The notes below the pieces were generated by a model. That model made no database searches, was not told where the DNA came from, and was given only the letters and a program-made list of their open reading frames with translations. 64,000 nt of DNA from contig CAJQUW010011498.1 in assembly GCA_907163375.1 (NCBI GenBank), positions 232,069 through 296,068 of the forward strand, in the 5' to 3' direction. The DNA comes from Prostheceraeus crozeri (lineage: Eukaryota > Platyhelminthes > Polycladida > Euryleptidae). Every line of letters starts with the position of its first letter. Position 1 is the stretch's first letter. The position numbers and the translations under genes are program-made. This document shows, piece after piece, positions 1 through 11,161 of this stretch.

Positions 1-2636
1 AAAATCACTTCTGAAGACCATGCTTCATCGTGCCTTTATAACTTAAACCAACATGGTCAGGCTTCCAGTTTCATGTCGAAGTCGTGAGACTAAAAACAAT
101 TTTCATGAAATTGCAATAGGTCTATTCTACAGAGCTCCTACAACACCATGGAACAATTTCTGTATCGTACGATGGAGAAGAGAGTGAGGAAAAAAGAAGA
201 TAGGCAGATCCTCTCATTGCCATACAAAGATGAGAAATTGCCAAAATTTGTCAGAAATGACATTAAGCTGCTGAATGTAAAAATTGAGACTATTGTTCTT
301 CCAGTATTCAAAAGTACTCGACTGAAATCCTTCGTCACAAACCTTGTTGCGAAGCTGACGCTTTCATGCTCATTGAGTAGGTCCTATATGAAATCATCTC
401 GTGGTGTAGAACGAACAACCGATGAAGCAAACAACCGTAAAATAATAGCAGACTATTGATTATGCAGTAATGAGAAAAGATAATGATGTGCCACAGCTGG
501 ACGAGGTTATACAGTACATGAAAAGCTGTTCGTGCATAAGTAAATTCGTTTGTCCGTAATGGGGTATTCTTGCAATTTTGTGGTTTGTTTTTTGCATGTG
601 ATTTGGTTCTCATATTCGGAAATCGAAAACTTGAAGTCATAATTTTCTAAAATGCAACACAACATCAGTGTCTGCTCAACATGCTTTTAAATGCCTCTAA
701 ACCGAAATTTATTTTACATTAGTTATCTCTGTCTACAATGTCCTGTTAATACTAGGATCAATCATCTGCTAAATTCATCGCCAAGAGTGACATCAAGTAT
801 GTAGGACTGAGCTAGCAAAGCATGTAAAGCTAGCACCGCACATAAAGCACAATACAGTGCTCGCAAATTTCCGCATTTTCTACACCTCATCCGTCCCTTT
901 TCGTATTATTCCACACATTGTCCGTCCTTCTCCTTTTTTCTGTACTTTCTATCGATTATTTGTCCTTTCATGTCCTTCTTGCTGCTATGCATCAGATTTC
1001 AGAATATTCACCATTAACTTTCCTGAATTCCGTAATATCACCAGAATCCGAAATGTGACGGTATCAAGGTATCAAAAAAAATAGAAAACTTCCGATGTCG
1101 TTAACTCGATCGATTTTTAAACGAGGATTACCTGCATTCAATTTAATGTAGTCGGCCATTAAAAGTGACGTTTTCACCCGTTACGAAGAAAATTTTCCAC
1201 AAATTATAGATGCTGGAGATGATACACCGCATACTGTCCATAATGCATCAAAAAAACTTCAAAAAACTGTGTTGTATTCGTTGTCTTTCGATTTGGATAA
1301 AATTAGTCAGCGCAAATAGCTTCGCACAATCAGAAATATTGAGACTCAGTATCAAACCTGCAAAAAGACGTATTGAGAATCAGTGGCTGTCTGAATTTCC
1401 GATTCCAGAACAACTTTTTGATGATCTTCCACGTTCACTCACTTATACACACAGTTGCTTCATTGTCGATGAACAAAATCACATGAGATATTCGTCTTTA
1501 GTTGATGTTGTTATTTCTGCCTGTGAGATTACCTCCGAATGAGAACCTGAGAATTGATAATTGTTTTCAGCTACAGTTTCAATGTTATGTCAATTTTGAT
1601 AATTGTTTGACATTTTGACCTTGTTTTGTTGCTCTTTGATGAATATATGTAGTGAATTATAGTAGTCCTACATTATGCCTAATATCATCTTACAGCTGTA
1701 AGTCTATTAATTTTCCCTTCTTTCAAACGCAACCATCGCATACAATTTCTCTGATTGAACATTGTGATACATATTTCTTAATTAAATATTCAAAATGATT
1801 TTTGACTTAAGAAGCATCTCATTTGTGAAAGTCACATAATTATTCTAACTCTCTGGGATGTAGTTTTTCTCGGTTTAGATACTTATTGAATTTAATTTGT
1901 TTGATTTTGATGCCATCATGGATGCTGATAAGTTATTATGGGGTTTCCGCTTTTTTCTTAGTTCTCTTTACGGATATCTGGATTTTTTATTTGGAATTCT
2001 TCCCTTTTTTCGATCAGCATTTACGAGCCCTGACAATACTGACATGTGACTTTACCAGAGATGTGGAGTCTCTAGCATGTAGTTATGCACTGATATCGTC
2101 TGAGCAAATACAGTATTCTTAAAATTCGGATTGAAGTCGATTCCTGAACAAGCTGTAGCCCTTGTAAGCCTACAATTTCCTCTATATTAGTGCAGAAAAA
2201 TCCGAGGTTGGAACCGAAGCCAAAGAAAAGATGGGCGCCTCCACATGCCCTTTGGTTGCACATCCAAGAAATGAATCCACTGGTGGTTTCAACGAATCAA
2301 TGAATGCGGCATCCAAATGGAAGAGGCTTTCAAGGTGTTTTTCATTTTGAAAATCAAAAATTATTTGGAGAAAACAAAGAAACCTGGTAATGGCTTATAT
2401 GAAAGCACTTGAATCGTACTCTGAAATTTCTTGTTAAAGTGCAAAAGTACATTCTTCTGGGATGGCAATATGCGTTTTCATCACAGAAATATATGTATTA
2501 ACAAATGGTTGCCGGATATTTGCCATAGAGATATATCCTATATAGGAAGGTATGCGGTGTCTCTCGGATACCTACATTGTCTTGTCATTCTGAGTTTGTA
2601 GAATTGTACTGAATGCCAAAGTTTTCCTTTTTGCAG
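1..2636. other. Upstream part of the malectin locus, no exon recognised
   Basis: This stretch precedes the first visible malectin exon and is most simply an intron, because that exon starts at an acceptor inside the lectin domain. I looked for the preceding malectin segments (the NAGG-like start of the domain and the KFAEVYF-like strand) and found none. A 110-codon plus-strand frame at 1210-1542 resembles no family I know. Low-complexity AT-rich sequence fills most of the rest. Confidence 0.5.
148..459 (+). mobile_element. Possible retroelement coding scrap
   Basis: A 103-codon frame includes LPYKDEKLPKFVRNDIKLLN. Its spacing of an LPY motif followed by a basic, hydrophobic stretch is reminiscent of the region between reverse transcriptase and GIY-YIG endonuclease in Penelope-like elements. 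I see no catalytic motif in it, no GIY-YIG signature downstream and no terminal repeats. The resemblance is short and may be chance, so this is a tentative label only. Confidence 0.18.
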
Positions 2637-2819
2637 GTATTTGATGTAGTATTGAATGGAGAACATACTATTGTGGAAAGACTCGATATTTATTCCAAAG
2701 TTGGACGAGGAACCGGTCACGATGAAGTCATTCCATTCAAAGTGAAGGACGGCAAATTATTGGTCAATGGTGAATCTTCTGATTTATACTATAACAAGAT
2801 TGCGGTGGAATTCATAAAA
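2637..2819 (+). CDS. MLEC: Malectin, internal exon (lectin domain)
   Basis: Malectin is a membrane-anchored ER lectin that binds diglucosylated high-mannose N-glycans and works with ribophorin I in early glycoprotein quality control. This exon encodes 61 residues starting VFDVVLNGEHTIVERLDI and ending YYNKIAVEFIK, matching the second half of the malectin beta-sandwich (VFDV, D-I-x-x-x-VG, HDE-IP, L-x-V-G). It starts after a ttttgcag acceptor in phase 0 and stops before a GTAAAT donor in phase 0. The two following exons at 6066 and 27859 continue the protein. All three together give 501 bp, or 166 codons plus a stop, roughly the C-terminal half of a normal malectin. The signal peptide and first half of the domain lie upstream of the window. 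The reading is uninterrupted, so the gene looks functional. Confidence 0.93.
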
Positions 2820-5800
2820 GTAAATCTGATTAACGTTTTCGTTCATGTACAAGTATTGACAACAACTAACGAATTGATTGATTAATGCCGAGTTTGCCTT
2901 CCTGACGAGGAGTTCACTGTCAACCTCTGTCGTCCGAAATCGTAGCAGGTCGCAACTAGCGTTGCAACGGAGAGCGATTTCACTGCCAAGTGGATAGTGA
3001 ATATCTCGTTTACATAAAGATAGAGGCAAGTTGGCAGGAGAAGTTCTAGCTTAACTTGAAGGCCTGTTGATTATAAAATTTGTTTTAAATAAATATAGGA
3101 GAGCAAGAAGTCGCGTCTTGTCTCTCAATAGCTGCTTGCGAGTTTCCGAACAAATGTAGAGAAATTGCAGATTTGTGATTTTCAACAAGATGTGTCATCA
3201 ATTCGGCGCATCTATAATTCAGTGTCACATGGAAAGCTTTTCAAAAATTGATTTTATTGTTGGTCTTGGCTTATGCTTGCCAACCCAAGTAATATGTTTA
3301 TTTTAGACGATGGCATGTTTTACAAAGAATTATATGAACGTTTTTCCGTACACCTTGTTTATTTATAATGATTGGAAAGACTAACATTTTCGAGAAAACT
3401 TAAGCGCAATGACCTGAATTCTTCAAATCCGAAGAATGGTGGCAATCGGAACATTTTGAAGGAATTCACAGCAATCCGCAAGCGACGCACGACTATTTTT
3501 ATCTCTGCAAGGCATTAAAAATTTCTTTTTGCCCACTTAGTAAGCTCCTGCGTGTGCCTTTGTTTTGAATCAGTCTTCACTTCTAGCAAAGTGACACGCT
3601 TAAACAATCTAATTCTGTAGTTAGTCTAGAGCGGATATAAATCCATCCCAGCCATAGGATGCAATGGTAGCAAACGACAGAGATTGACATTTATATTCGT
3701 CTTTGACTTGTGTGATTGGACAAGTGCGCGCATTGCATAAGTGGCTCGTATCCGCGAACCCACGAATATCAGCGGTCAGATTGTAGGTAAATTTTCAAGT
3801 GAGAGGCACCTATCTTTGACTCAATTTATTTTAGTGGCAAATTCGTCAAATGGATATATTATTCACACCGTTCGACTCTTCACGATCTAAATTTACCCGA
3901 CCATGTACGTTTAATGTGTTGTCAATGTTCTAGTTCGTCAGAAATCAAGCTTGAATTTGCATCACGTTCAATGGAAAATTGATCTTCTTGCCCCTCGGGA
4001 CTAGTTCTGGTCTTGACCATCAGTATTGAGGAAACTCATCTCTAGACCGAAATACGCAGACAATGCAATTTATCTCTGTGAACGCAACCTACCAAAGAAC
4101 ATCATGGCTAGCGCATTGGCAGAGTAGATGCAAAGCAATACCATCATGGACATCTGGCGATCACAGACTTCCAGGTAGAGATTATTGACTGATGCAGATC
4201 ACCGATGGATACCGTACTAAGCTTTTAGAAGCCAGTCATATCGAAGAACGAAGACTAGCACTCAATCGAAGACGTGGAACAACCGGACGCTGAACGTGTC
4301 TAATTATGTGGTGACAGCATTCGGTGGGCAGCTAGAAATAGCGCCGAAGTGTGAAACGTGTTCCGTTCCTAGTTTGTACTAGCAGGACAATGCAACAAGA
4401 ACGTCTTCTGGTTGGGGCGGTGATAGTGGGTCAGTTCGGGGTATGCGGTGTTGATGCTCATATCATCACGAATGCCGCCGATTTGACCATGTGCTCAACA
4501 GACATTTGCTCCAACTTTTGAAAACCCTTCCCGTGGTTCAGGTCACGTCGTTGAAAGCAAGGTGTTCAAAGGCACCTGCTAACAGATACTACGTGAAATT
4601 AACAATTTGAGTTTTATGAAATTGATTTTTTGAAATCCGTGTTAATAACATTATTGCTTGAAGTTCTTTGCTACTGCATTCATAAATAAGAAAAAACACC
4701 ATCTTCATCAACGAGCGCTTTCGTCCGTTTTATTTCATGTTGAACGCGGTAATATAAAAATATGCGACATGACGATGTTAACACAAAAGTTCAATAGTCA
4801 CCAAAACAGACGTTAAGTGAACAAGATATCTTTCTGAACACAAAGGTCAGGTGCATACCTTTTCATTCACAATGTCTCGTAGAAGGACAAAAATAGCTGG
4901 AAATTGCGAGAACAGAAAGCAATCTTGAGGCGATCCAACGCGTCATCAACATTACAAAAACACATTGAAGAGGACGAACGATCGCCCTGCATGCTGGCTG
5001 ATTGGAGCGCGGTCGACAACACAGCGGCTTGTGCTGTGAAGCCAATTAGGAGCATGCTCACGAATTCTGTCACAAAGCCGCTACTGCTGCTACACATTTC
5101 AGTAAGAGCGAAGAAACTTTATTGAAATGATGGACCAATGTCGCTACTCAATAGAGAATTGTATCAAAAATATTTCGTTCTGTCTTGCTCACTGATCAAA
5201 CTGGCAGTCTCGTCGGATAAGATGTGCACCGGATTTCAGAGTCAGCCGGAATTTGTTTTTTTCAAAATGAGTCAAAAACCCGCTCGCATTTTCATCACAT
5301 TCAAGCGCTATTGTTTTACGCAGGACCGATATTTATTGCTCTTTTAACTTGGTAATGTTATTGATAGTAAGATTTCTTTTCCGATTCAGAACGAAGTTCA
5401 TTTTCTCATCTTCATATGTAGGCCATATGGTTGAAGATATATCAATCAACGGATCTACATGAAAATATCATGCAGAAGGATTGTGATCCTTAACTATCAT
5501 TAAATAAGAAGGACCATTGATTCTTCAACTGAATGTCTCAGCAAACCAACTGGATATAATCACATTTGATGCAAAACGATTGATTAATCATTTTTCCATT
5601 GTGTAATAAATTACAAGCGGTCTGTATCAACTCTCCATACGGATAACAGAAACGATGCTTTATTTTCAACTTTTCATTATGGATTCAGATTGTTCAAATT
5701 CGGTGTTTCCCTAGTTGCAAGGATGTTTCCAGAAAGTATTTCCAGTTCCTTGTCGGTCACCGCTCTGACTGACCAAGTGACAGGGCAACTATCGAGGATC

Positions 5801-6065
5801 AATCAATAAACTTCATTATCTGAGGATTCACCGATTATCGCTACAGTTAGAAGATTGGATCTACAGAAAAGCTCTGTTTCCATTTTGCCGTCCGTAAGTT
5901 GATAATTTTAAACTATGGAGACGAAATCACAGCTTTTAACTTCATTTTTAAACGCTAACGTGGTCATCTTCCAGCCTCCTAGTACAGCGGGCTTCTGCTC
6001 TCTGCACATTCTCTATTTCTGTCTGCCGATTCTGTGTGAACTTGACATTTATATTTGAATTTCAG
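2820..6065 (+). other. Malectin intron (3.2 kb)
   Basis: This intron runs from the GTAAAT donor to the tttcag acceptor. It contains a truncated copy of the hAT-type repeat at 3311-3619. The remainder is unique-looking AT-rich DNA with no frame I can assign. Weak coding-like text around 4050-4310 is heavily interrupted and was not identified. Confidence 0.8.
3311..3619 (+). mobile_element. Truncated copy of the CACAGAATTAGA hAT-type repeat
   Basis: The sequence is alignable with the right half of the complete copies at 52087-52608 and 60435-60953, from the GATG-AAGTTCTACAGAGAAG region to the TCTAATTCTGT end. It is more diverged than those copies, and its middle, where they read AAAATGATCGGAGGGCCC, is replaced by different sequence. 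The left half and left inverted repeat are missing. It is an older relic of the same family. Confidence 0.75.
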
Positions 6066-6123
6066 GGTGATCTGGATAATCCGAAAATCAACGGAATTCT
6101 ACTTGCAAGAGGTAGTCCTGAAG
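6066..6123 (+). CDS. MLEC: Malectin, internal exon (end of lectin domain)
   Basis: This 58-bp exon reads GDLDNPKINGILLARGSPE plus one base. The acceptor tttcag lies directly before 6066 and a strong GTAAGT donor starts at 6124. It continues in phase 0 from EFIK of the previous exon and leaves in phase 1, matching the two bases AT that open the next exon and giving an Asp codon across the junction. The block corresponds to the vertebrate KGYYDNPKV strand. The Asp of the DNP motif is, from what I remember of the malectin structure, one of the sugar-contacting residues. It closes the lectin domain. Confidence 0.93.
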
Positions 6124-6744
6124 GTAAGTCATATTTAATGTATCGTCATTCAATCATAGAAATCACTCGTGCATCATTTTCAATTCATCTCGAAGCTTCG
6201 GTCCGGGGGAGCCTTGGAAGCCGTTGAATAGACCAGACAGAGCATCTGAATGTGACATTCAATAAGAGAGACAAGCAATTTGTTCTTGAAAAATTGACAT
6301 TTATCATTTCAACGTAGCAAAGTGCGTAACAAAGTTAAAAAACAAGCTAATGACTGGTTAATTTTCAATAGGTACAAAATATGATTTAAAAGAAAATTTT
6401 TATATCCTAAAATGTTTAAAAATTTTAAAAATACTTACTAGAATGACAAACAACGCTTCTCCTCATGTGTAATGAATTGTCGAGTAAGTCGTTGTGTTCG
6501 AAATTATGTTTATCACTTATATATATTGAAAAGATACTATATAACAGTCTGCACATTCAGATGATAAGAGGACAGGTCTGTTTCCAATCAAAATACCAGA
6601 TCTAGCTAACACAGCGGGATTGCGCTATCTAAAATCTACCAGGTGTGTAAGAGAATTAATATTAGTTCCTTAAGCTAAAACGTGAAATAGAATTCTACAA
6701 AATATGCATAGAAATTATTTGACTATTTTTAATGAGGTCATCAA

Positions 6745-6832
6745 CAGGAACTTGGTCAGGACGATCGCGTTTCGACCGCTTAATCCTGGACGCTCAAACC
6801 CGACCAAGTGCGGTCCTGTACATTTAAGATGC
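6745..6832. repeat. Imperfect hairpin
   Basis: ACAGGAACTTGGTCAGGAC near 6747 is partly complementary to CCGACCAAGTGCGGTCCTGT ending near 6822, giving an interrupted stem with a loop of about 45 nt. It may be the remnant of a small inverted-repeat element. No target-site duplication is evident. Confidence 0.3.
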
Positions 6833-7861
6833 ACAGCCTCAAAAATTAAATTTATAATAGAGAAAGATTAGCATCTATCAAAAAAAAATAGAGTCACTAT
6901 TGACTGAAATGTACCTCAGGCATTTGAAAGAAGGACAGTTTTACAGAAAACGCGCTACAATGCGCTTGCATGATTAATTAAAGAAAAAAGAGTATATTTA
7001 TATAGTATGACTTAAATCACATTATTTTTTTTAACTCTGGAATGATGGTGTACAGACACATTTTGCAGGTAGCAATTTCCAAAAAAAGAAAAACACGATA
7101 GAAAAAATAATTATGTAATGTCTGTTGTGTTAGGAAGGAATTTTGGAAAAACTTGGCACGGATTGTTGGGACAACTTCTAGCAGTGCATTAGGTTTGAAG
7201 TGAAGTAAAATATTTCCAAAAATCAGATTCAGTTATGTTATACTGCGCTTTGAAAAAGAAGATGTAAATCTAGCATTTTTCGTCTTTCAAAAAGAGAATG
7301 AAGACCTAATAATTTCAAACGGTGCTCATAGTATACATAGGAAATGTTACAACGCTTGCAAGCTTGGCGACTGAAATAGTTGGCTTCTTTCGATAGAATC
7401 ACTATCACGTTGCAAAATAGGACCGAAAAATTGACAGTGTTATATTCTACTTACAAATACTTTGTACGCATGAACCAAACATCTTCAATGTTGGACACTA
7501 ACCCTTTCAAAATGACATAAGCTCGAGAATAGGCTTTTAGCGAAGTTTTACTACAATGAGAATTAAATTGCATATCTTCTGAAATTATAATGCCAAATCA
7601 GCTACACAATTGACATTTTCTAATGAGCATCATTTAGAGTATAGGTTATATCACTACCGTACACTCCGCCAACCGAAAACACACATTTTCTTGATGGAAT
7701 CTGCAGTTGCCAAGTATTACACCAATTCTCAAAATTATAGAAACCTTCAAGTACGACTGTAGACCTTGATCGCATTTCAGATTGCAAGACAGGAGAAGAT
7801 TATTCAATTTTCGCAATGAAATAATGTAAACTTCAGACACGAGCAATCTAGGTACAGAGAT

Positions 7862-8170
7862 TTCTCAGCTGCCATAGACGTTGGACTTCGTTCACCCTCC
7901 AAGGAATTTGCTACTTCGGCTGTTCAAATCTGTGGACATCACTTTTGTTATGCCCAGGTGATGTGACGATCTCTGACCGCGCAAAGCCATACCTTGTCAC
8001 TATTCCTCGCTGTCGTAGTACACAGCATTTTATGAGATCCTTCTTTCATAGGACAGCAAGGTTGTGAACAAGCTTCCTTCGGAGGTATTCTCAACATGTA
8101 TCATTGTTGAAGTATTCAAGAGAGCCGTTAATAAACTTCCACTAAGTTCTATCGAAATTCTCAGTGTTTA
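7862..8170 (+). mobile_element. LINE 3' fragment (end of reverse-transcriptase ORF)
   Basis: The translation includes SFFHRTARL, then after a frame change VNKLPSEVF and VEVFKRAVNKLPLS, ending near 8169. This is the arrangement S-F-F-x-R-T-x-R-x-W-N-x-LP-x-EVF...FKR-x-VN seen at the C-terminus of ORF2 in Jockey/CR1/I-type LINEs. The Trp of RLWN is lost at a TGA, and one frameshift follows it. No YxDD box precedes it, so this is a 5'-truncated insertion, typical of LINEs. The 3' end is not marked by a clear poly(A) tail. Confidence 0.65.
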
Positions 8171-9215
8171 AAACCCTACCCGCCGCTTCAGTATTTCCAT
8201 TATCAACCTTAGCAGCTCCGCAATGCATTTTACAAACCCCGTGTCTATCTCTTCCATTTGTGTACCTCTCATTGTATTTTCAGGATTTCTGCTCATAAGC
8301 CTACTTTGATCTATTTTTACAAAAGGGAAACCTTAAAACGAATTATTCAGATGACTTTCACACAATTCGGAGACTTTTAAATTTGATACATGTGAATTTA
8401 TATTGTTTACAACATATGCTGCATGGGATTCTTGTAGATTGCAGTCATTCTGTTCGCATTCTCGTCGCTAATAAATTGCCAATTTGCTTCTAAGAGATAA
8501 CAGTTATTTCAAGTTGTCCCTGGATGATATTGGTGCCCGACTTTGGCGAATATTCGAAGCTGAAGGAGTAAATATGTAGTTTGAAATGAATTTAAAGAAA
8601 ATGAAAGAACAAATGTAAATTTAATGACCAAAGAAACGGAAATCTGAGAGGGCCTTAGGCGTCCAGCTCCTTCTCTCAGTCCATGTTAAGTGCCGAGGGC
8701 TCTGTCAGATTGTAACATAACTTACCGTTTCTTTGGCCATTAAATTTATCGAGAGAATTTATAACTTTTGTTCCGCTTTTGGACGAACTTGAAGCATGTC
8801 TAGCCTCTCGCCGCTTGGTCAACACGTGAAAGCAAATGTGCAGATTAGATGATTGTGAAAATTCCACAAATGTTTCATGCATCAGTTATTGGCAGAACCT
8901 CTGCAGCATGTTCGTATAAAGGAACATTTCCGCTTCGCTGAAAACAGCTGCTTAGACAATGTCAATGTTGCAAGATCTTATCCCATTAAAAGAGATGTGA
9001 TATTTGAAGATTTGTCGTCCCGGATGTTTTGATCCCAATGCGACCAAAAAAGTGACCGAAGTGAAAAAGGAGATCAGTGCGATTGTAGAATGCCCGAAAC
9101 ATGCAATAGAAAATGCAATAGTCTGGTGGAAAGTGGTTGTTGAAGTAAAGGAGTCGGTTCAAACTCGATTTTCAGTGATTCTTGCAAATTATGGTGTCAT
9201 GAAAAGTGCTCCCGA

Positions 9216-9510
9216 TTGCAATCATTTCAAGGAATAGCGAACTTCTGGTGTCCGAAGGTCGCCGATATTTTCCGCTCGTCTGATGATGATTCACTCAAAG
9301 TGAATGGAATCACCCTACAAGAGGTGCAAGAATTTTGTTTCCTTGGAGATGTCGTGGACTTAGAGGCAGATGCAGAAGGAGCGGTTCGGACTCGCATCGC
9401 GGCTTCGTGAACGGAGTGGTGAGAATAATTGGCCAGTCTTCTTACTAACACTTACTAACAAAGGCATTCAATTGAAGTGTAGAGCCCATGTGTATAAGGT
9501 CGAACTGATC
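9216..9510 (+). mobile_element. LINE reverse-transcriptase fragment (post-YxDD region)
   Basis: The frame at 9216-9410 reads LKVNGITLQEVQEFCFLGDVV and RTRIAAS. This matches the segment after the catalytic box in many LINE reverse transcriptases (VNG-x-x-L-x-x-V-x-x-F-x-YLG...RI-x-A). After one frameshift the match resumes with LTNKGIQLKCRAHVYKVEL, equivalent to the L-x-NKG-I-x-LK-x-R-x-x-VY motif, to about 9510. The preceding 77-codon frame at 9004-9237 may belong to the same element but shows no motif. It differs from the LINE at 7862, so two unrelated fragments lie close together. Confidence 0.65.
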
Positions 9511-9575
9511 GTATTCCTGAATCATTATTTCATCAAATGTGCCTGCATGTGAAAGCAATATTTTGCAGTCTTAAC

Positions 9576-10405
9576 CATGGATTGTAAAAAATTAATTGGT
9601 TAATAATTAATTGCAATTTAATTGGACCAATTAATTGATTGATAATTTGCATCCAATTATTAATTGATTGAATCATTAAAATTAATTGCAATTAATTGGA
9701 TCAGTGTCAATAAATTCCACCTCTGTTAGCACTTGGTACCATTCCTACTTTTTTAAAAATTTACCTTCAACATTTGTACATTCAAACTCCATCTAGGTCT
9801 ACACACACTCCTTTGAGATCAACTTTCATTTAACAATTGAAAATCGCAAGCGTGCGGATTGCATACACGCATGTCATACTCGTGTGACTGTTTAGTCTGA
9901 GGTGAGGGATGATTGATGACTAGTACAAGTTGCTTCTATTGTATGAATACAAAAATTATTTAAATTCACCTCATTTCGCATTTTTCACTTGAGAACATAG
10001 TTGAGATATTCTTAATAGATCTTAGTACCTGTAATTTGAGTATTTAATGTAGTCTGATTTCAGAGATAATTTATAGAAAGTCTAGGGAATATCCGTCGAT
10101 AAAATGTTCCCTTCTATAAAAAGTCAAAAAATCAAGTCGAGAATATGAATCACATCTAGGGTTAAATGAATGAATGCAATTAAGGCCCACATAGGCCTAT
10201 GAAGAAAATTGGCAATTAATTGCAATTAATTGATTGATAAATTTCCAATGGAAAATTAATTGATTGATAGATTTCCAATTAAAATTAATTGATTGATAGA
10301 TTTCCAATTAAAATAAATTGATTGATGAATTTCCAATTAAAAATTAATTGATTGATGGCAAAATAATTGATTTTTTATTTGCCAATCAATTATTTACAAT
10401 CCCTG
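9576..10405. mobile_element. hAT-type MITE with 8-bp target duplication
   Basis: The ends are inverted copies: CATGGATTGTAAAAAATTAA on the left, against CAGGGATTGTAAATAATTGA read from the right end. The element is flanked by GTCTTAAC (9568-9575) and GTCTTGAC (10406-10413), an 8-bp duplication with one mismatch, as expected for the hAT superfamily. The subterminal zones (9585-9710 and 10205-10390) are dense in AATTAATTGATTG-type words in both orientations. It has no coding capacity. Confidence 0.75.
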
Positions 10406-11161
10406 GTCTTGACACATATATCTGATAGTCTTATAGCTGCTGATTAGGCGCAATTCCGTGCTAAATGAATACAGTTACTTGATGTTACAACGGCTAGAAT
10501 CACGATACCTTATTATTAGTCATTTTATGAGAATGTCCCTGTTAATGAAGACAACTTTAGAAGCAGTCAACGAACTGATCACTTCTTAAATCTCTATTGA
10601 TCATTCATGTAACAGATTGTTGCGTTGTTGTCCTCTGTCATTGCTTATTTGCAACTCTTTGCCTGTAACCGGGACTCGTTCAATAGTTTCATTATTTCAA
10701 GCTATTTCTATCACAACAGGTTTTCTACTTGAGTATGTTGAGATAAGACGCAGTTTGACCGTTTCTCATCTTCCTCGTGAATTAGACTTACAATGAACCT
10801 TCACATGTTTTATTTATTCTAATCTGACTGACAAAGGCGTGCTTGAGTGTATGTATTTGCTTTTCTAGTAATGCTCATGAAGAAATACATAATGAAAGTT
10901 TATTTGTGAAGACATTCGAGTTCATATCCACCTCTAGTTTGACTAACATGACATGCGGAAAATCGACGTTTATTTGCATTCAATCAATGGATATGTAGGA
11001 TTGTAGCAGATTTTCAATGACTGAAGTCTAATACTAGTTGTCTTGTGAAAGTGAACAAGAAAGACAATAAAAGAAAACAATATTAAAACCTCATTACTAT
11101 TATCAACTCATTCTTATTAAAGATATTTTTTGAACTGGTGTTTTCCCGTAGTAAGATACCT

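Noticed and set aside
4020-4310. Coding-like text resembling a transposon gene
   Set aside because: Readable only in short pieces with many stops, and no catalytic motif could be found on either strand.
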